64,000 nucleotides of DNA from Xanthobacteraceae bacterium (GCA_028290465.1 JAQGJU010000086.1:22503-86502); one strand, 5' to 3'. Positions 46,195 to 56,652 are shown, counted from the stretch's first letter. Notes: generated by a model from the sequence alone, not told the origin. Numbers and translations are program-made.

Positions 46195-46419
46195 ATGACG
46201 ACTTCCGACGCCCGCCAGACCATTGCCGGAAACGCCGCCACGCGGCAGTTGATCTGCGTGCATTGCGGCGCGCCGTTTGAATGCGCGCTCGACGGCACCT
46301 GCTGGTGTGCGAACGAGGCAGTTCGGCTGCCGATGCCGGCCGCCGGCGGCGACTGCCTATGTCCGGGCTGCCTGCGCGACGCGGCCCGCTTGCGTGGGAA
46401 TACCAAAACGGAAATCTGA
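46195..46419 (+). CDS. Cysteine-rich CWC-family protein
   Basis: A 74-residue protein with six or more clustered cysteines: C-V-H-C-G-A-P-F-E-C, then T-C-W-C, then C-L-C-P-G-C-L. This is the Cys-rich CWC pattern, probably a zinc-binding fold; function unknown. It has no signal peptide. It ends three bases before the convergent stop of the large PAS-GGDEF-EAL gene. The ribosome site is weak (GTACAGACTG). Confidence 0.75.
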   Translation: MTTSDARQTIAGNAATRQLICVHCGAPFECALDGTCWCANEAVRLPMPAAGGDCLCPGCLRDAARLRGNTKTEI

Positions 46420-46422
46420 GGC

Positions 46423-49400
46423 TCAGGCCGCCGCCACTTCGCGGCGCAGCTTGGCGATCAACGCCGGAACGTCGGCGACCGGGCACGGCCGGCTGAGATA
46501 GTAGCCCTGCGCCTCGGTGCAGCCTTGCTGGCGCACCATTTCGTACTGCTCGGCGGTCTCGACGCCTTCGGCCGTGGTCTCGATGCCGAGACTGGTGCCG
46601 AGCGCCGCGATCGCGCCGATGATCGCCGCGCCGTCCTTGCTGTCGGTCGTGTGCGCGACGAACGAGCGGTCGATCTTGATCTTGTCGAACGGAAAGCTGC
46701 GCAGATAGCTCAGCGACGAATATCCCGTGCCGAAATCGTCCATGCAGATCCGCACCCCGAGATTGCGCAACTGGTGTAGCATCGCGAGGGTGCCGGCATC
46801 ATCCTGCAACAGCACCGCCTCGGTGATCTCCAGTTCGAGACGGGTCGGCGGCAGGCCGGAGGCCGCGAGCGCGCTGGCGACCATCGCCATGAAGCCGCGA
46901 CTCTTGAGCTGGACCGGCGACAGGTTGACGGCCAGCCGCAGCGGGCGCGACCAGCGCATCGCCTCGATGCAAGCGGTGCGCAGCACCCATTCGCCGATCG
47001 GCACGATCAGCCTCGTGTCCTCGGCCAGCGGGATAAAGTCGACCGGCGACACGGTGCCGAGTTCGGCATGATTCCAGCGCAGCAGCGCTTCCATGCCGAT
47101 CAGTTCGTTATCCACCATGCGCACCAGCGGCTGGAACACCAGGCTGAATTCGCCGTGGCCCAGCGCCTTGCGCAGTTCGATCTCCAGCTTGCGCCGCACC
47201 TGGATCCGGGCGTCCATCTCGGGCGCGAAGAACCGGTACACGCCGCGGCCGTCCGCCTTGGCCCGATACAGCGCCAGATCCGCGCACTTCATCAACTTGT
47301 CGGCTTCGATGCCGTCGGTCGGCGTCACCGCGATGCCGATACTGACGGCGTTGTTGATCTCATGGCCGTCGATCGCGATCGGCTCGCTGACCGCCTCGAC
47401 GAGGCGCCGGGCCAGTGTCTCGGCCGCGTGCGGCTGCGGCGCGATTTGCAGCACCGCGAATTCGTCGCCGCCCAGCCGCGCAATGGTCTCGCCCTCGCCC
47501 ACCACCTGGGTGAGCCGCTGCGCGACGATCATCAACAGCTTGTCGCCGATCGGATGGCCGAGCGTGTCGTTCACGCTTTTGAAATTGTCGAGGTCGAGGC
47601 AGAGCACCGCCATGGAATCGCCATGCGTGCGCACCTGCGCCAGCCCCTCGTCCATCTTCTCGCGAAACAGCACACGGTTCGGCAGATCCGTCAGCGCGTC
47701 GTGCCGCGCCATATGGGCGATGCGCTCCTCGGCCTTGCGCCGTTCGGTGATATCCTCATAGGTCGCGACCCAGCCGCCATGCGCCATTCGGCGGCGCATG
47801 ATCATGATGGTGCGGCCGTCGGTCAGCTGGCGGTGGGAGGTGGAGAGATCGCGATCAAGCCGTTCGGTGAATTCCTGCTGCAACTGCTCGGCGGTGATCT
47901 GGGCCAGAACGCCGCGCGCGAAGGTAGCCTGGAGCACGTCGCGCATGTTCGCGCCCGGCTTCACCAGTTCGGGCGGATGGCCATAGATGTCGAGAAAGCG
48001 CTGATTGCAGACGATGATCTTCTCGTCCTGGTCGATCATGCACAGACCCTGCGCCATGTTCTCCAGGGCGGCATCGAACCGCAGATTCTGTTCGCGCAGT
48101 TCCTGCACCGCGTTTTCACGATCGGTGATGTCTTCGTTGGTGGTCAGCCAGCCACCATCCGAAAGCTTTTGGTGCCGACACACGATGAAGCGCCCGTCCG
48201 CCATGCGGCGGAACAACGGCACGCCCTCGGTCATCCGCGCGCGAATCTCGTCATAGATCGACGTCGATTTCACGTTGCCGTGGTAGCCAAGCTGCACGAC
48301 GCGCTCGATCAACTCGCGCAGCGTCACGCCGGGCTTCGTGTCTTCGGGCGTCAGCCCATACATCGCCAGATAGCGCCGATTGCACACCACAAGGCGCAGA
48401 TCCTGGTCGTACAGAGCTAGGCCATGCGCCATGTTCTCCAGCGCCAGATCGAAGCGGCGGTTCTGCTCCTGGAGCACTTCCGCCGCCCGTTCGCGTTCGG
48501 TGATATCCTCGCAGGTCGTCACCCAGCCGCCGTTCGGCATCGGCTCGTTGCGCACTTCGATGACGCGGCCGTTGCCCAGCCGGCGCAGCGCGACGCCGCC
48601 GCGTCCGATACGATTCTGTTGCTCATAGGCCGCAAAGACCTTATCGCCGCCCTCCGGTGTGAAGGCGCCGATCTCGATGCCGTGATTGATGATGTCGCGC
48701 AGCAGGATGCCCGGCTTGACGCGCGCGGAATCGAAGCCGTACAGCTCGATGTAGCGCTGGTTGCAGGCGACCAGCCGAAGATCGCGGTCGAGCAAGGTGA
48801 GGCCCTGCGCCATGTTTTCCAGCGCGGCATCGAAACGGCGGTTCTGCTCGCGGACCTCGGCCTCGGCGCGCTCCAGGTCGGTGACATCCTCATAGGTTCC
48901 GACCCACCCGCCGTCGGCCATCGGCCGGTAGCGGATCGCGAGCGTGCGGCCGCTTTTGCTGGTCCGGCGTCTCGTAGGTTGAGTCGGGTCGGCCATCTGG
49001 GCCTTGATCTCGGCTACAACTTCGTCAGTCGTTCGTTGCCCGGGGCCGTCGAGCGAGCCGCAAAACTGCGCAACGTCGGCAATGTGCATGCCGGCTGGGA
49101 CCATGCTTTCCGTGAGTTCGTAGAGCTTGAGAAAGCGATCGTTGCACATGACCAATTTCAGATCGGCGTCGAACGCGCACAGGCCGTGCGACATGCTGTC
49201 CAGCGTCGCATCCAGCAGCACGTTCTTTTCACGCAAGGCACGCTCGGCGCGGCGCTGCTCGGTGACGTCCTGATGGTCGGCCACCCAGCCGCCGTCCGAC
49301 GTCGGCCGGCAGGTCGACTGAATCACCCGTCCGTCGTCCATGGTCAATTCCATGGTCGCGACTTCGTGGCGGCGCACCGGCGCCATCCGCATTTCGTAAA

Positions 49401-50043
49401 GTTCGTCCAACGTCAGTTCCGGATGCGAACCGTTTCCCACCGCATAGGCGAGAATGTCGCGATACAGGATGCCGGGCTGCACGACGGCCGGATCCTGATT
49501 GTACATGCTGTGGTACTGATCGTTGCACATCGTCAGGCGTTCGTCGGGCCCGAACATCGCGATGCCATACGACATGGTGCTGACGGCCAGATCCAGGCGC
49601 TCGAACTGGTTGCGCAACTCGCGTTCCAGTTTGGTGACGTCGCTGACGTCTTCGAACAGGCCTACCCAGCCGCCGTCCGGCAGCCGCCGGTAGTCCATCA
49701 TGACGGTGCGGCCGTCGGGCAATTGTTTGCGCCAGACGAAAGGCTGGCCGGCCGCGAGCTGCGCCTCATAGCTCCGGCAGAACGCGTCGAACTGCGCGGG
49801 CCGGATATTGCCGCGCTCGGCGCCGTGTTCGAGCATCTGCCGCGTCGAGATGCCGGGCCGGATCGTGTCGGCGGACAGATCGTACAGATCGAGGAAACGG
49901 CGGTTGAACAGCATGATGCGCCCGGCGGCATCGAACATGCACAGCCCGTGGGACATCGTCTCCAACGCGACGCGCGATAGCGACAGCAATGTCGCGTCGG
50001 TGGCATCGTCCAGCGGCGTCGCTCCCGTCCGGCTCGCAGTCAT
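46423..50043 (-). CDS. Six-PAS GGDEF-EAL signalling protein
   Basis: A 1206-residue soluble protein. Six PAS units of about 126 residues follow each other (about 26-145, 151-271, 277-397, 403-523, 530-650, 655-775), each with an L-E-N/T-M-(S/A)-x-G-(L/I) start and a G-G-W-(V/L) end before an E-D-(V/I)-T. GGDEF is intact at 858-862, without the R-x-x-D inhibitory site upstream. The EAL part is complete (E985-A-L, DDFGTGYSS, KIDRSF, EGVE). It could make, degrade or both. No membrane helix is seen. The start is ATG 50043; TTG 50070 would add nine residues. Confidence 0.93.
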   Translation of the reverse strand: MTASRTGATPLDDATDATLLSLSRVALETMSHGLCMFDAAGRIMLFNRRFLDLYDLSADTIRPGISTRQMLEHGAERGNIRPAQFDAFCRSYEAQLAAGQPFVWRKQLPDGRTVMMDYRRLPDGGWVGLFEDVSDVTKLERELRNQFERLDLAVSTMSYGIAMFGPDERLTMCNDQYHSMYNQDPAVVQPGILYRDILAYAVGNGSHPELTLDELYEMRMAPVRRHEVATMELTMDDGRVIQSTCRPTSDGGWVADHQDVTEQRRAERALREKNVLLDATLDSMSHGLCAFDADLKLVMCNDRFLKLYELTESMVPAGMHIADVAQFCGSLDGPGQRTTDEVVAEIKAQMADPTQPTRRRTSKSGRTLAIRYRPMADGGWVGTYEDVTDLERAEAEVREQNRRFDAALENMAQGLTLLDRDLRLVACNQRYIELYGFDSARVKPGILLRDIINHGIEIGAFTPEGGDKVFAAYEQQNRIGRGGVALRRLGNGRVIEVRNEPMPNGGWVTTCEDITERERAAEVLQEQNRRFDLALENMAHGLALYDQDLRLVVCNRRYLAMYGLTPEDTKPGVTLRELIERVVQLGYHGNVKSTSIYDEIRARMTEGVPLFRRMADGRFIVCRHQKLSDGGWLTTNEDITDRENAVQELREQNLRFDAALENMAQGLCMIDQDEKIIVCNQRFLDIYGHPPELVKPGANMRDVLQATFARGVLAQITAEQLQQEFTERLDRDLSTSHRQLTDGRTIMIMRRRMAHGGWVATYEDITERRKAEERIAHMARHDALTDLPNRVLFREKMDEGLAQVRTHGDSMAVLCLDLDNFKSVNDTLGHPIGDKLLMIVAQRLTQVVGEGETIARLGGDEFAVLQIAPQPHAAETLARRLVEAVSEPIAIDGHEINNAVSIGIAVTPTDGIEADKLMKCADLALYRAKADGRGVYRFFAPEMDARIQVRRKLEIELRKALGHGEFSLVFQPLVRMVDNELIGMEALLRWNHAELGTVSPVDFIPLAEDTRLIVPIGEWVLRTACIEAMRWSRPLRLAVNLSPVQLKSRGFMAMVASALAASGLPPTRLELEITEAVLLQDDAGTLAMLHQLRNLGVRICMDDFGTGYSSLSYLRSFPFDKIKIDRSFVAHTTDSKDGAAIIGAIAALGTSLGIETTAEGVETAEQYEMVRQQGCTEAQGYYLSRPCPVADVPALIAKLRREVAAA

Positions 50044-50182
50044 CCGAATTCTCGCGATGATGCGGGGCAAAAAGGCTCTTGTTTTAGATTGCCCCGGGTT
50101 TCTCCTGAAAACCTACACCGCAACCAAAAAATTCGGTGTTAATTCATATAGTTACTGGATCGTAAGCGGAAGTATCGGTGGT

Positions 50183-50443
50183 TTAGCCGTGGCGCAGCTT
50201 CAGCGCCAGAATCACGCCCATCAGCGCGAAGGTTACCGAATTCGAACCGATGAGCGGCCAGTTCTGCAGCGCCAGGCCATAGGCCAGCCAGAACCCGACG
50301 CCGGTCATGAGCACCAGTGTCGCGACCAGCGAGATCGCGCGGGTGTCGCGCTCGCGCAGGATTTTCAAGGCCTGCGGTAGCCAGCACACGGTGGTCAGGA
50401 TGGCCGCGACCGCGCCGATCGCTTCGATGTACCAGGGGTTCAT
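50183..50443 (-). CDS. SemiSWEET-family sugar transporter
   Basis: An 86-residue membrane protein with three helices. The first helix has VCWLPQALKIL with the PQ motif, and the third NSVTFALMGVILALKL; the loop RERDTRAISLVATLVLMTG matches SemiSWEETs, which dimerise to pass sugars down their gradient. ATG 50443 has a weak ribosome site. It is a lone gene. Confidence 0.88.
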   Translation of the reverse strand: MNPWYIEAIGAVAAILTTVCWLPQALKILRERDTRAISLVATLVLMTGVGFWLAYGLALQNWPLIGSNSVTFALMGVILALKLRHG

Positions 50444-50602
50444 CGCAAATTCATAGCGCGATTCGCGCCGGACGGCTGGCTGGCCACGTTCGCCGGCGGG
50501 TTCACCTGCTGGGCGCTGCGAAGCTCTGGGCGCTGTGAGGTTTTGCAGATATCAGCTGCCGTGAGATATATGGCGATGCATCTCAAGAGATAGGGAATCG
50601 CC

Positions 50603-50902
50603 ATGGTGCTCGAAATCGCGCAGATCGACGTGAAGCCGGGAATGGAAGACGCATTTCACGCTGGCGTGCGCAAGGCCGTCCCGCTGTTCCGTCGCGCCAA
50701 GGGCTGCACCGGCATGAGCCTGCAGCGCTCCGCCGAGAAGCCGCAACGCTTCCGGCTGTTCGTGCAGTGGGACACGTTGGAGAACCACACTGTCGATTTT
50801 CGCGAGTCGGCCGATTTTCAGGAATGGCGCAAGCTGGTCGGCGACACCTTCGCGACGCCGCCCGCAGTCGAACACGTCAGTGAAGTGCTGAAGGGCTTCT
50901 AA
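50603..50902 (+). CDS. Antibiotic-biosynthesis-monooxygenase-like (ABM) protein
   Basis: A 99-residue single-domain protein of the dimeric alpha-beta barrel type. EIAQIDVKPGMEDAFHAGVR at the N-terminus and RFRLFVQWDTLENHTVDFRESADFQEW are typical of ABM proteins, which act as cofactor-free oxygenases, haem-degrading enzymes or stress proteins. AGGGA precedes the ATG. Genes on both sides are transcribed from the other strand. Confidence 0.88.
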   Translation: MVLEIAQIDVKPGMEDAFHAGVRKAVPLFRRAKGCTGMSLQRSAEKPQRFRLFVQWDTLENHTVDFRESADFQEWRKLVGDTFATPPAVEHVSEVLKGF

Positions 50903-50914
50903 CCGGACTGAGAG

Positions 50915-52294
50915 CTACGCCGCGACCACCGTGGCGGCGCCGAACTTCGCCAGCGCGGTTTCCAGCCCGGCGAAGCACGCCGGGTCGATCTGGGTGCCGA
51001 TCATGTCCCGCATGATGCCGAGCGCCTTTGAGATCGGCATCGGGCCGCGATACGGCCGCGCGGCGGTCAGCGCGTCGAAGATGTCCGCCGTGGTGATGAT
51101 CCTGGTTTCCAGGGAAATTTGTTCGGCCACAAGGCTGCGCGGATAGCCCTTGCCGTCGAGCCGTTCGTGATGCGCGCCTGCCATGCGGGCCAACTGCTCG
51201 AACGCCGCGATGCGCGACAGAATGGTCTCGGTGTGGGCCGCATGCTGCTGCATGATCGCCATCTCGGCATCGTCGAGCTTGGCCGGCTTGTCCAGGATCG
51301 TATTGCTGACGCCGAGCTTGCCGATGTCATGCAGCAACGCGCCGCGCTTGAGCCAACGGCGGCGCTCCGCCGAAAAACCCAGCGCCTCGGCGATCAGGTC
51401 GGTGAACAACGCCACGCGCGATGAGTGCCCGCTGGTATACGGACTCTTGGAATCGACCACTTGCGCGAACGCGGCCGCGATGTCGTCGAGATAGTCGTCG
51501 TCCAGGCTCTTGATGTGCCGCGCCGGTTCCAGCGCGAAGATCGCCTGCCGCAAATCCGTGGAGTCGAGCGCGGTCCAGAAATCCGGCCGCGATACCGCGG
51601 CCTTGAAGGCGACGACCATGTTCGGATCGAACCAGGTGCCGGAGCGGCGGTCCACCTCTTGCATTGCCGCGTCCCGGCCGGCGCTGGTGTAGAATACGTC
51701 GATGACCTGGGCCAGCAGCGCGATCCGCGAATATATCGGGATCGCGGCGCCATGCGCGCCGGCCGCCTTGCCCTTGCCGTCCCAATGCTCATCGAGATAC
51801 TGGATGCCTTGAGCGACATCTGGCGGGAAGCGCAGCAGCGTGGCGATCTCGGCGCCGCGCTGGCAGCGCGTCTCGATCAGTTCCCGCGCGATCTCGCCGC
51901 CGTTCTGAAAGATGTGCAGGATGGACCGGAAGCGCTCGGCGAGGCCGGCCTTCAGTCCGGTATGCGACAGCACGAAACGCAACACGCCCGGCAGGCTGTC
52001 GCCGACCAGCTTGAAGTCGCGCTTAAACTGCAGATCGTCGGTCAGATACAGTTCGCAGATGCGCGCCGCATTGCTGGAGCAGCCGAGATCCTTCAACAGC
52101 AGCGTGTAATAGAGTTCCCAAAGCTGCCGGTCCGACAGCCCGACTTCCTCGCCGATCCGCATGCCGATCCAGCAGCAGCGAATGCAATGCCCCTCGGGCT
52201 GGCCCTCGGTCATGTCGAGCGCATGGCTGAGCGCGCTCAGCAATTCGGACAGGCGCAGGCTCTGCGAGGGAACGGGGGCGGCAAGCAGGGTCAT
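50915..52294 (-). CDS. HD-GYP-domain c-di-GMP phosphodiesterase-like protein
   Basis: A 459-residue soluble protein. The C-terminal HD-GYP has H322-D323 in LLHDIGK and H375-H376-E-R-L-D-G-K-G-Y-P385, the full catalytic set for c-di-GMP hydrolysis. The N-terminal half looks like a decayed first HD unit: EGHCIRCCWIG, LLKDLGCSS and LDEHWDGKGKA keep some spacing but not all metal ligands. Start ATG 52294, after GGGG, is chosen over a long upstream extension lacking similarity. It joins the two other c-di-GMP proteins of the window. Confidence 0.88.
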   Translation of the reverse strand: MTLLAAPVPSQSLRLSELLSALSHALDMTEGQPEGHCIRCCWIGMRIGEEVGLSDRQLWELYYTLLLKDLGCSSNAARICELYLTDDLQFKRDFKLVGDSLPGVLRFVLSHTGLKAGLAERFRSILHIFQNGGEIARELIETRCQRGAEIATLLRFPPDVAQGIQYLDEHWDGKGKAAGAHGAAIPIYSRIALLAQVIDVFYTSAGRDAAMQEVDRRSGTWFDPNMVVAFKAAVSRPDFWTALDSTDLRQAIFALEPARHIKSLDDDYLDDIAAAFAQVVDSKSPYTSGHSSRVALFTDLIAEALGFSAERRRWLKRGALLHDIGKLGVSNTILDKPAKLDDAEMAIMQQHAAHTETILSRIAAFEQLARMAGAHHERLDGKGYPRSLVAEQISLETRIITTADIFDALTAARPYRGPMPISKALGIMRDMIGTQIDPACFAGLETALAKFGAATVVAA

Positions 52295-52383
52295 CGCCCC
52301 ACTGTGGTGAACTTCCGTTAAGTTTGGGTAGCCTGGGCCGGTAAATTCGGCGGCATCATCAAACCGCCAGCAACCGGGGCAGC

Positions 52384-52983
52384 TCAGACCGCGGCGCCGC
52401 TCTCGCTCGTCCTTTGTCGGGCCGCTTTCAACGCCTCGCCCCACCACACCAGGTGGTCAAACATGGCCCCGCGGCTTTGCACCAGATATTCGTAATCATT
52501 CAGCGAGCGGCCTTGCTGGACGATGCCCAGATATGGCTCCATGGCGATGTTAACTTCCTGTCGGATCGGAGCCATCTGCAGTTCGATGACCACGCCACGC
52601 AGGGTCTCGATCGCGCGCGCCGCGCCGACGCCGCCGTAACCGACAAAGGCGATGGGCTTGCGTTGCCACTCGACGAACGCGCTGTCGAAAGCGTTCTTGA
52701 GAACCGCCGTGGGACCGTGATTGTACTCGGCGACTGTGGCCACGAAGGCGTCGAATTCGCCGATGCGTTTACGCCAAGCTTCGGCTTTAGGCTCGGTGTA
52801 GACGCCGCCGGCGTAGGATGGCGGCGCCGGCTCGTTGAAAAACGGCAACGGATTGTCACGCAGGTCGAGCACCGTAAGCCGCAGGTCGGAGCGCGCCTGC
52901 GCGCCTTCGACCAGCCATTGCACCGGTGTGTCGGCGAACCGGTTTGGTCGGGTGCTTCCGACAATCATTCCAACCTTCAGCAT
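52384..52983 (-). CDS. NADPH-dependent FMN reductase
   Basis: A 199-residue flavodoxin-fold enzyme. GMIVGSTRPNRF (5-16) is the phosphate loop for FMN, DLRDNPLPFFNEPAPP follows, and VATVAEYNHGPTAVLKNAFD is the conserved second loop (P-E-Y-N-x-x-x-P/T-x-x-L-K-N-A-x-D), with Ala for Pro. It should reduce flavin or small quinones. AGGAAA precedes ATG 52983. It is divergent from a LysR-type gene with 108 bases between, a classic regulator-target arrangement. Confidence 0.9.
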   Translation of the reverse strand: MLKVGMIVGSTRPNRFADTPVQWLVEGAQARSDLRLTVLDLRDNPLPFFNEPAPPSYAGGVYTEPKAEAWRKRIGEFDAFVATVAEYNHGPTAVLKNAFDSAFVEWQRKPIAFVGYGGVGAARAIETLRGVVIELQMAPIRQEVNIAMEPYLGIVQQGRSLNDYEYLVQSRGAMFDHLVWWGEALKAARQRTSESGAAV

Positions 52984-53035
52984 GTTGTTTTCCTGGATGG
53001 GCTGGTTGCAACGAGACCGATGGGGACCGTAAGGC

Positions 53036-53053
53036 TTTTCCGTGCTAAGAAAA
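53036..53053. promoter_or_regulatory. Candidate LysR operator
   Basis: TTTTC and GAAAA form an inverted repeat separated by eight bases in the gap between the FMN-reductase and LysR-type genes. LysR proteins commonly bind T-N11-A dyads next to their own promoter. This is a by-eye candidate only. Confidence 0.35.
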
Positions 53054-53091
53054 CCCGAACAAAACTGAAAGCTCTTTTCAGGAGATTCGAA

Positions 53092-53988
53092 ATGCGGGCG
53101 CCCGGAACGCCGAGCGTGGATCAGCTTTTGGTGCTGTTGACGGTGGCCGAAACAGGAAGTTTCACCGGAGCTGCGCGGCGTCTTCAGCGGGCAACCTCCG
53201 CCATCAGCTACGCGATCGACACGCTGGAGGAGCAGCTCGGCCTTGCGCTTTTTGATCGTGGGACGACGCGCAAGCCGAAACTTACCGCCATGGGAGAGGC
53301 GATCGTTTCCGAGGCCAAAATAGTCGCCCACAACGTCGAAATGTTGCGCGCGCGTGTGAAAGGACTTCTCGAAGGTCTCGAATCAGAAGTGTCGCTCGCC
53401 GTTGACAGCATGTATCCGAGCGGCCGGTTGGTGGCGGTGCTCGATCAATTTCACACGCAATTCCCAACCGTGCCGCTTCGGCTGTTGGTGCCAACGCTTG
53501 GTGGAGTCGAGCGGGCCATTCGCAACGGCGATGCCGGCATTGGGGTTGGGGGCTTCCTGCATATGGACAGCACGGGTCTGCAGCGCATTCAGATCGGCGG
53601 CGTCCTGCTCATTCCAGTGGCCGCTCCCAACCACCCGCTTGCATTGGTCGGCGGCACTTCGTCCTCGCGTTCCCGAGATCATGTCCAGCTTGTTCTGTCG
53701 GATCGGCCCGCGGCCGAGGGCCGAGACTACGGCGTGGTCAGTCTGGCGACATGGCGGGTCGGTGATCTGACACTGAAGCACAAGCTTCTGCTCGGCGGAA
53801 TCGGATGGGGCGGAATGCCGGAGCCGATGGTTCGCGATGACATCGAATCCGGAAGGCTTGTCCGATTGGACCTTCCCGACTGGCGCGGCGGAGAATACGC
53901 GATGCAGGTGGCGCACAAGACGGAAACGCCGCCGGGTCCCGCGGGCCGGTGGCTGATCGAACGTCTGATGCTTTCGCAGCCGATATAG
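53092..53988 (+). CDS. LysR-type transcription regulator
   Basis: A 298-residue regulator. The N-terminal helix-turn-helix is clear: SVDQLLVLLTVAETGSFTGA, then ARRLQRATSAISYAIDTLEE and FDRGTTRKPKLTAMGE, with Tyr in the recognition helix. The effector domain follows (VSLAVDSMYPSGRLVAVLDQ). AGGAGA lies six bases before ATG 53092; the frame remains open upstream but without similarity. It probably controls the divergent FMN reductase. Inducer unknown. Confidence 0.9.
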   Translation: MRAPGTPSVDQLLVLLTVAETGSFTGAARRLQRATSAISYAIDTLEEQLGLALFDRGTTRKPKLTAMGEAIVSEAKIVAHNVEMLRARVKGLLEGLESEVSLAVDSMYPSGRLVAVLDQFHTQFPTVPLRLLVPTLGGVERAIRNGDAGIGVGGFLHMDSTGLQRIQIGGVLLIPVAAPNHPLALVGGTSSSRSRDHVQLVLSDRPAAEGRDYGVVSLATWRVGDLTLKHKLLLGGIGWGGMPEPMVRDDIESGRLVRLDLPDWRGGEYAMQVAHKTETPPGPAGRWLIERLMLSQPI

Positions 53989-54024
53989 GCAGCAGGCTTT
54001 AATCGCCCGCTTTCAAGATCACAC

Positions 54025-54069
54025 GCTAGAGCACGCTGCGCTTGGGTTGAATCGCCATCGCGCTCTAGC
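54025..54069. repeat. Short palindrome, GCTAGAGC ends
   Basis: GCTAGAGC (54025-54032) and GCTCTAGC (54062-54069) bound a 45-base element with CGCTGCGCTTGGGTTGAATC inside. The ends resemble the CTAGAGC edges of the longer repeats. It lies between the LysR and ABC-2 genes, just before copy C. Confidence 0.6.
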
Positions 54070-54078
54070 CTTTTGTTT

Positions 54079-54154
54079 GGGCATGTTCTTTTCGGAAAAC
54101 CGGTTCCCACCCTCGGATCAAGTCCGAGGGCAAGCTTTTCCGGATCATGCGCTA
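54079..54154. repeat. GAGCATGATC palindromic repeat, copy C (diverged)
   Basis: The element runs from GGGCATGTTC to GATCATGCGC; the middle GAAAACCGGTTCCCACCCTC and the internal hairpin CTCGGATCAAGTCCGAG match copy B. The complement of its edge, CTAG, gives the TAG stop codon of the ABC-2 permease gene (54152-54154). Confidence 0.85.
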
Positions 54155-54909
54155 GTTTTTCAGCCGATACCCGGTCTTGAAGATGTACCAGATCGCCGCC
54201 ATGCAGGCCGTCAGGAACAGCAGCGTCATGCCGACGCTGACGCCCAGGCTGACATCGGCGACCTCATAGAACGCCCAGCGAAACCCGCTGACCAGATAGA
54301 CCACCGGATTGAACAGCGTCACGGTCTGCCAGAATGGCGGCAGCATATTGATCGAATAGAAGCTGCCGCCCAGGAACGTCAGCGGCGTCACGATCAGCAG
54401 CGGCACCACCTGCAGCTTTTCGAAGCCATCGGCCCAGATGCCGATGATGAAGCCGAGCAGGCTGAAGGTCACGGAAGTCAGCACCAGGAAGGTCAGCATC
54501 AAGAACGGGTGCGCGATGTGCAGCGGCACGAACAGGCCGGCGGTCGCCAGGATGATCAGGCCGAGAATGATCGACTTGGTGGCCGCGGCCCCGACATAGC
54601 CGAGCACGATCTCGAAATATGAAATCGGCGCCGACAGCAATTCGTAGATCGTGCCGGTGAATTTCGGAAAATAAATGCCGAACGACGCGTTGGCGATGCT
54701 CTGCGTCAGCAGCGACAGCATCACCAGGCCGGGCACGATGAAGGAGCCGTAGCTGACGCCCTCGATCTCGGGAATCCGCGAACCGATCGCGGCGCCGAAC
54801 ACCACGAAGTATAGCGAGGTGGAAATAACCGGCGAGACGACACTTTGCAGCAGCGTGCGCCAGGTCCGCGACATCTCGAAAATATATATCGCGCGTATCG
54901 CGTGCAGGT

Positions 54910-54913
<4 letters not shown>
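54152..54913 (-). CDS. ABC-2 type transporter permease
   Basis: A 253-residue membrane protein with six helices. [20 protein letters not shown] precedes helix one; [20 protein letters not shown], the [17 protein letters not shown] loop and [17 protein letters not shown] are typical of ABC-2 exporters. The start overlaps the ATPase stop in ATGA, so the two are coupled. The last residue precedes a TAG supplied by a dispersed repeat. Confidence 0.9.
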
Positions 54914-55830
<917 letters not shown>

Positions 55831-56126
55831 GAAGGGATGAGACCGATGCGGTGGGAGGCTCGGATACGATGCGCGGCCATTGGCGATGGGAAACGGCAGG
55901 CGCGATACCGTTGCTTACATATGAATTGCCGCGAGGTCTACAAGCTCGGCCGGCGAAAGCCGCAGGCGATACACCGATCTTGCTGATCCCGCTTGGATTT
56001 TTCCAAAACGGATATCACCTCAAGACGCGCCGCAAGACCATGTTTGACGTTCACGCCGCCGCATTGATCGGGTCATGTGGCTATGGCACCATTTGATGCG
56101 GGCAAAATTTGGGAAGGGTTGATCTG

Positions 56127-56627
56127 ATGATTCTCGGCATGTCGGTGGCCACATTCACGGTCCTGCATACCGCGATCAGCCTGATTGGCATTGCGGCCGG
56201 GCTGATGGTTTTGGGTGGCCTATTTGGCGGCCAGCGTATGCCGGTGCTGACCGCCGTGTTTCTCGGCACCACGGTGCTGACCAGTATCACCGGCTTCATG
56301 TTTCCGTTGAAGACCATCGGACCGCCGCATGTGGTCGGCGCCATCTCGCTGGCGGTGCTGGCAGCCGCGCTGGCGGCGCTGTACGTCTATCGTCTGGCCG
56401 GCTCCTGGCGCTGGGTCTATGTGGCGGCGGCTGTTCTGTCGCTCTATCTGAACGTCTTCGTCGGCGTCGTGCAGGCGTTCCAGAAGCTGCCATTCCTCAC
56501 GCCGCTAGCCCCGACGCAGGCCGAGCCGCCGTTCCTGATCGCGCAGATTATTGTGTTGGCGGCCTTCGTCATCTTTGGACTGGTCGCGGTGAAGAAATTT
56601 CATCCGGAACTGGCGGTCCAAAACTAA
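56127..56627 (+). CDS. Hypothetical membrane protein, four helices
   Basis: A 166-residue protein I do not recognise by name. Hydrophobic helices run at TVLHTAISLIGIAAGLMVLGG, VLTAVFLGTTVLTSITGFMF, AISLAVLAAALAALYVYRLA and FLIAQIIVLAAFVIFGLVAV. A conserved-looking FPLKTIGPPHVVG loop lies between helices two and three. ATG 56127 follows GGGAAGGG; an upstream TTG is less likely. The preceding 296 bases hold no supported gene. Confidence 0.8.
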   Translation: MILGMSVATFTVLHTAISLIGIAAGLMVLGGLFGGQRMPVLTAVFLGTTVLTSITGFMFPLKTIGPPHVVGAISLAVLAAALAALYVYRLAGSWRWVYVAAAVLSLYLNVFVGVVQAFQKLPFLTPLAPTQAEPPFLIAQIIVLAAFVIFGLVAVKKFHPELAVQN

Positions 56628-56652
56628 GTCGGCCGTCCTTCTTCGACACCAC

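Noticed and set aside
47068..49980. Two long plus-strand frames opposite the PAS-GGDEF-EAL gene
   Set aside because: They are Arg/His/Asp-rich antisense frames that repeat with the PAS period, as expected from a repeated sense gene.
46600..49990. Periodic repeats of about 378 bases considered as a CRISPR or DNA repeat array
   Set aside because: The period comes from the six PAS units of the coding gene; repeats are diverged and have no spacer pattern.
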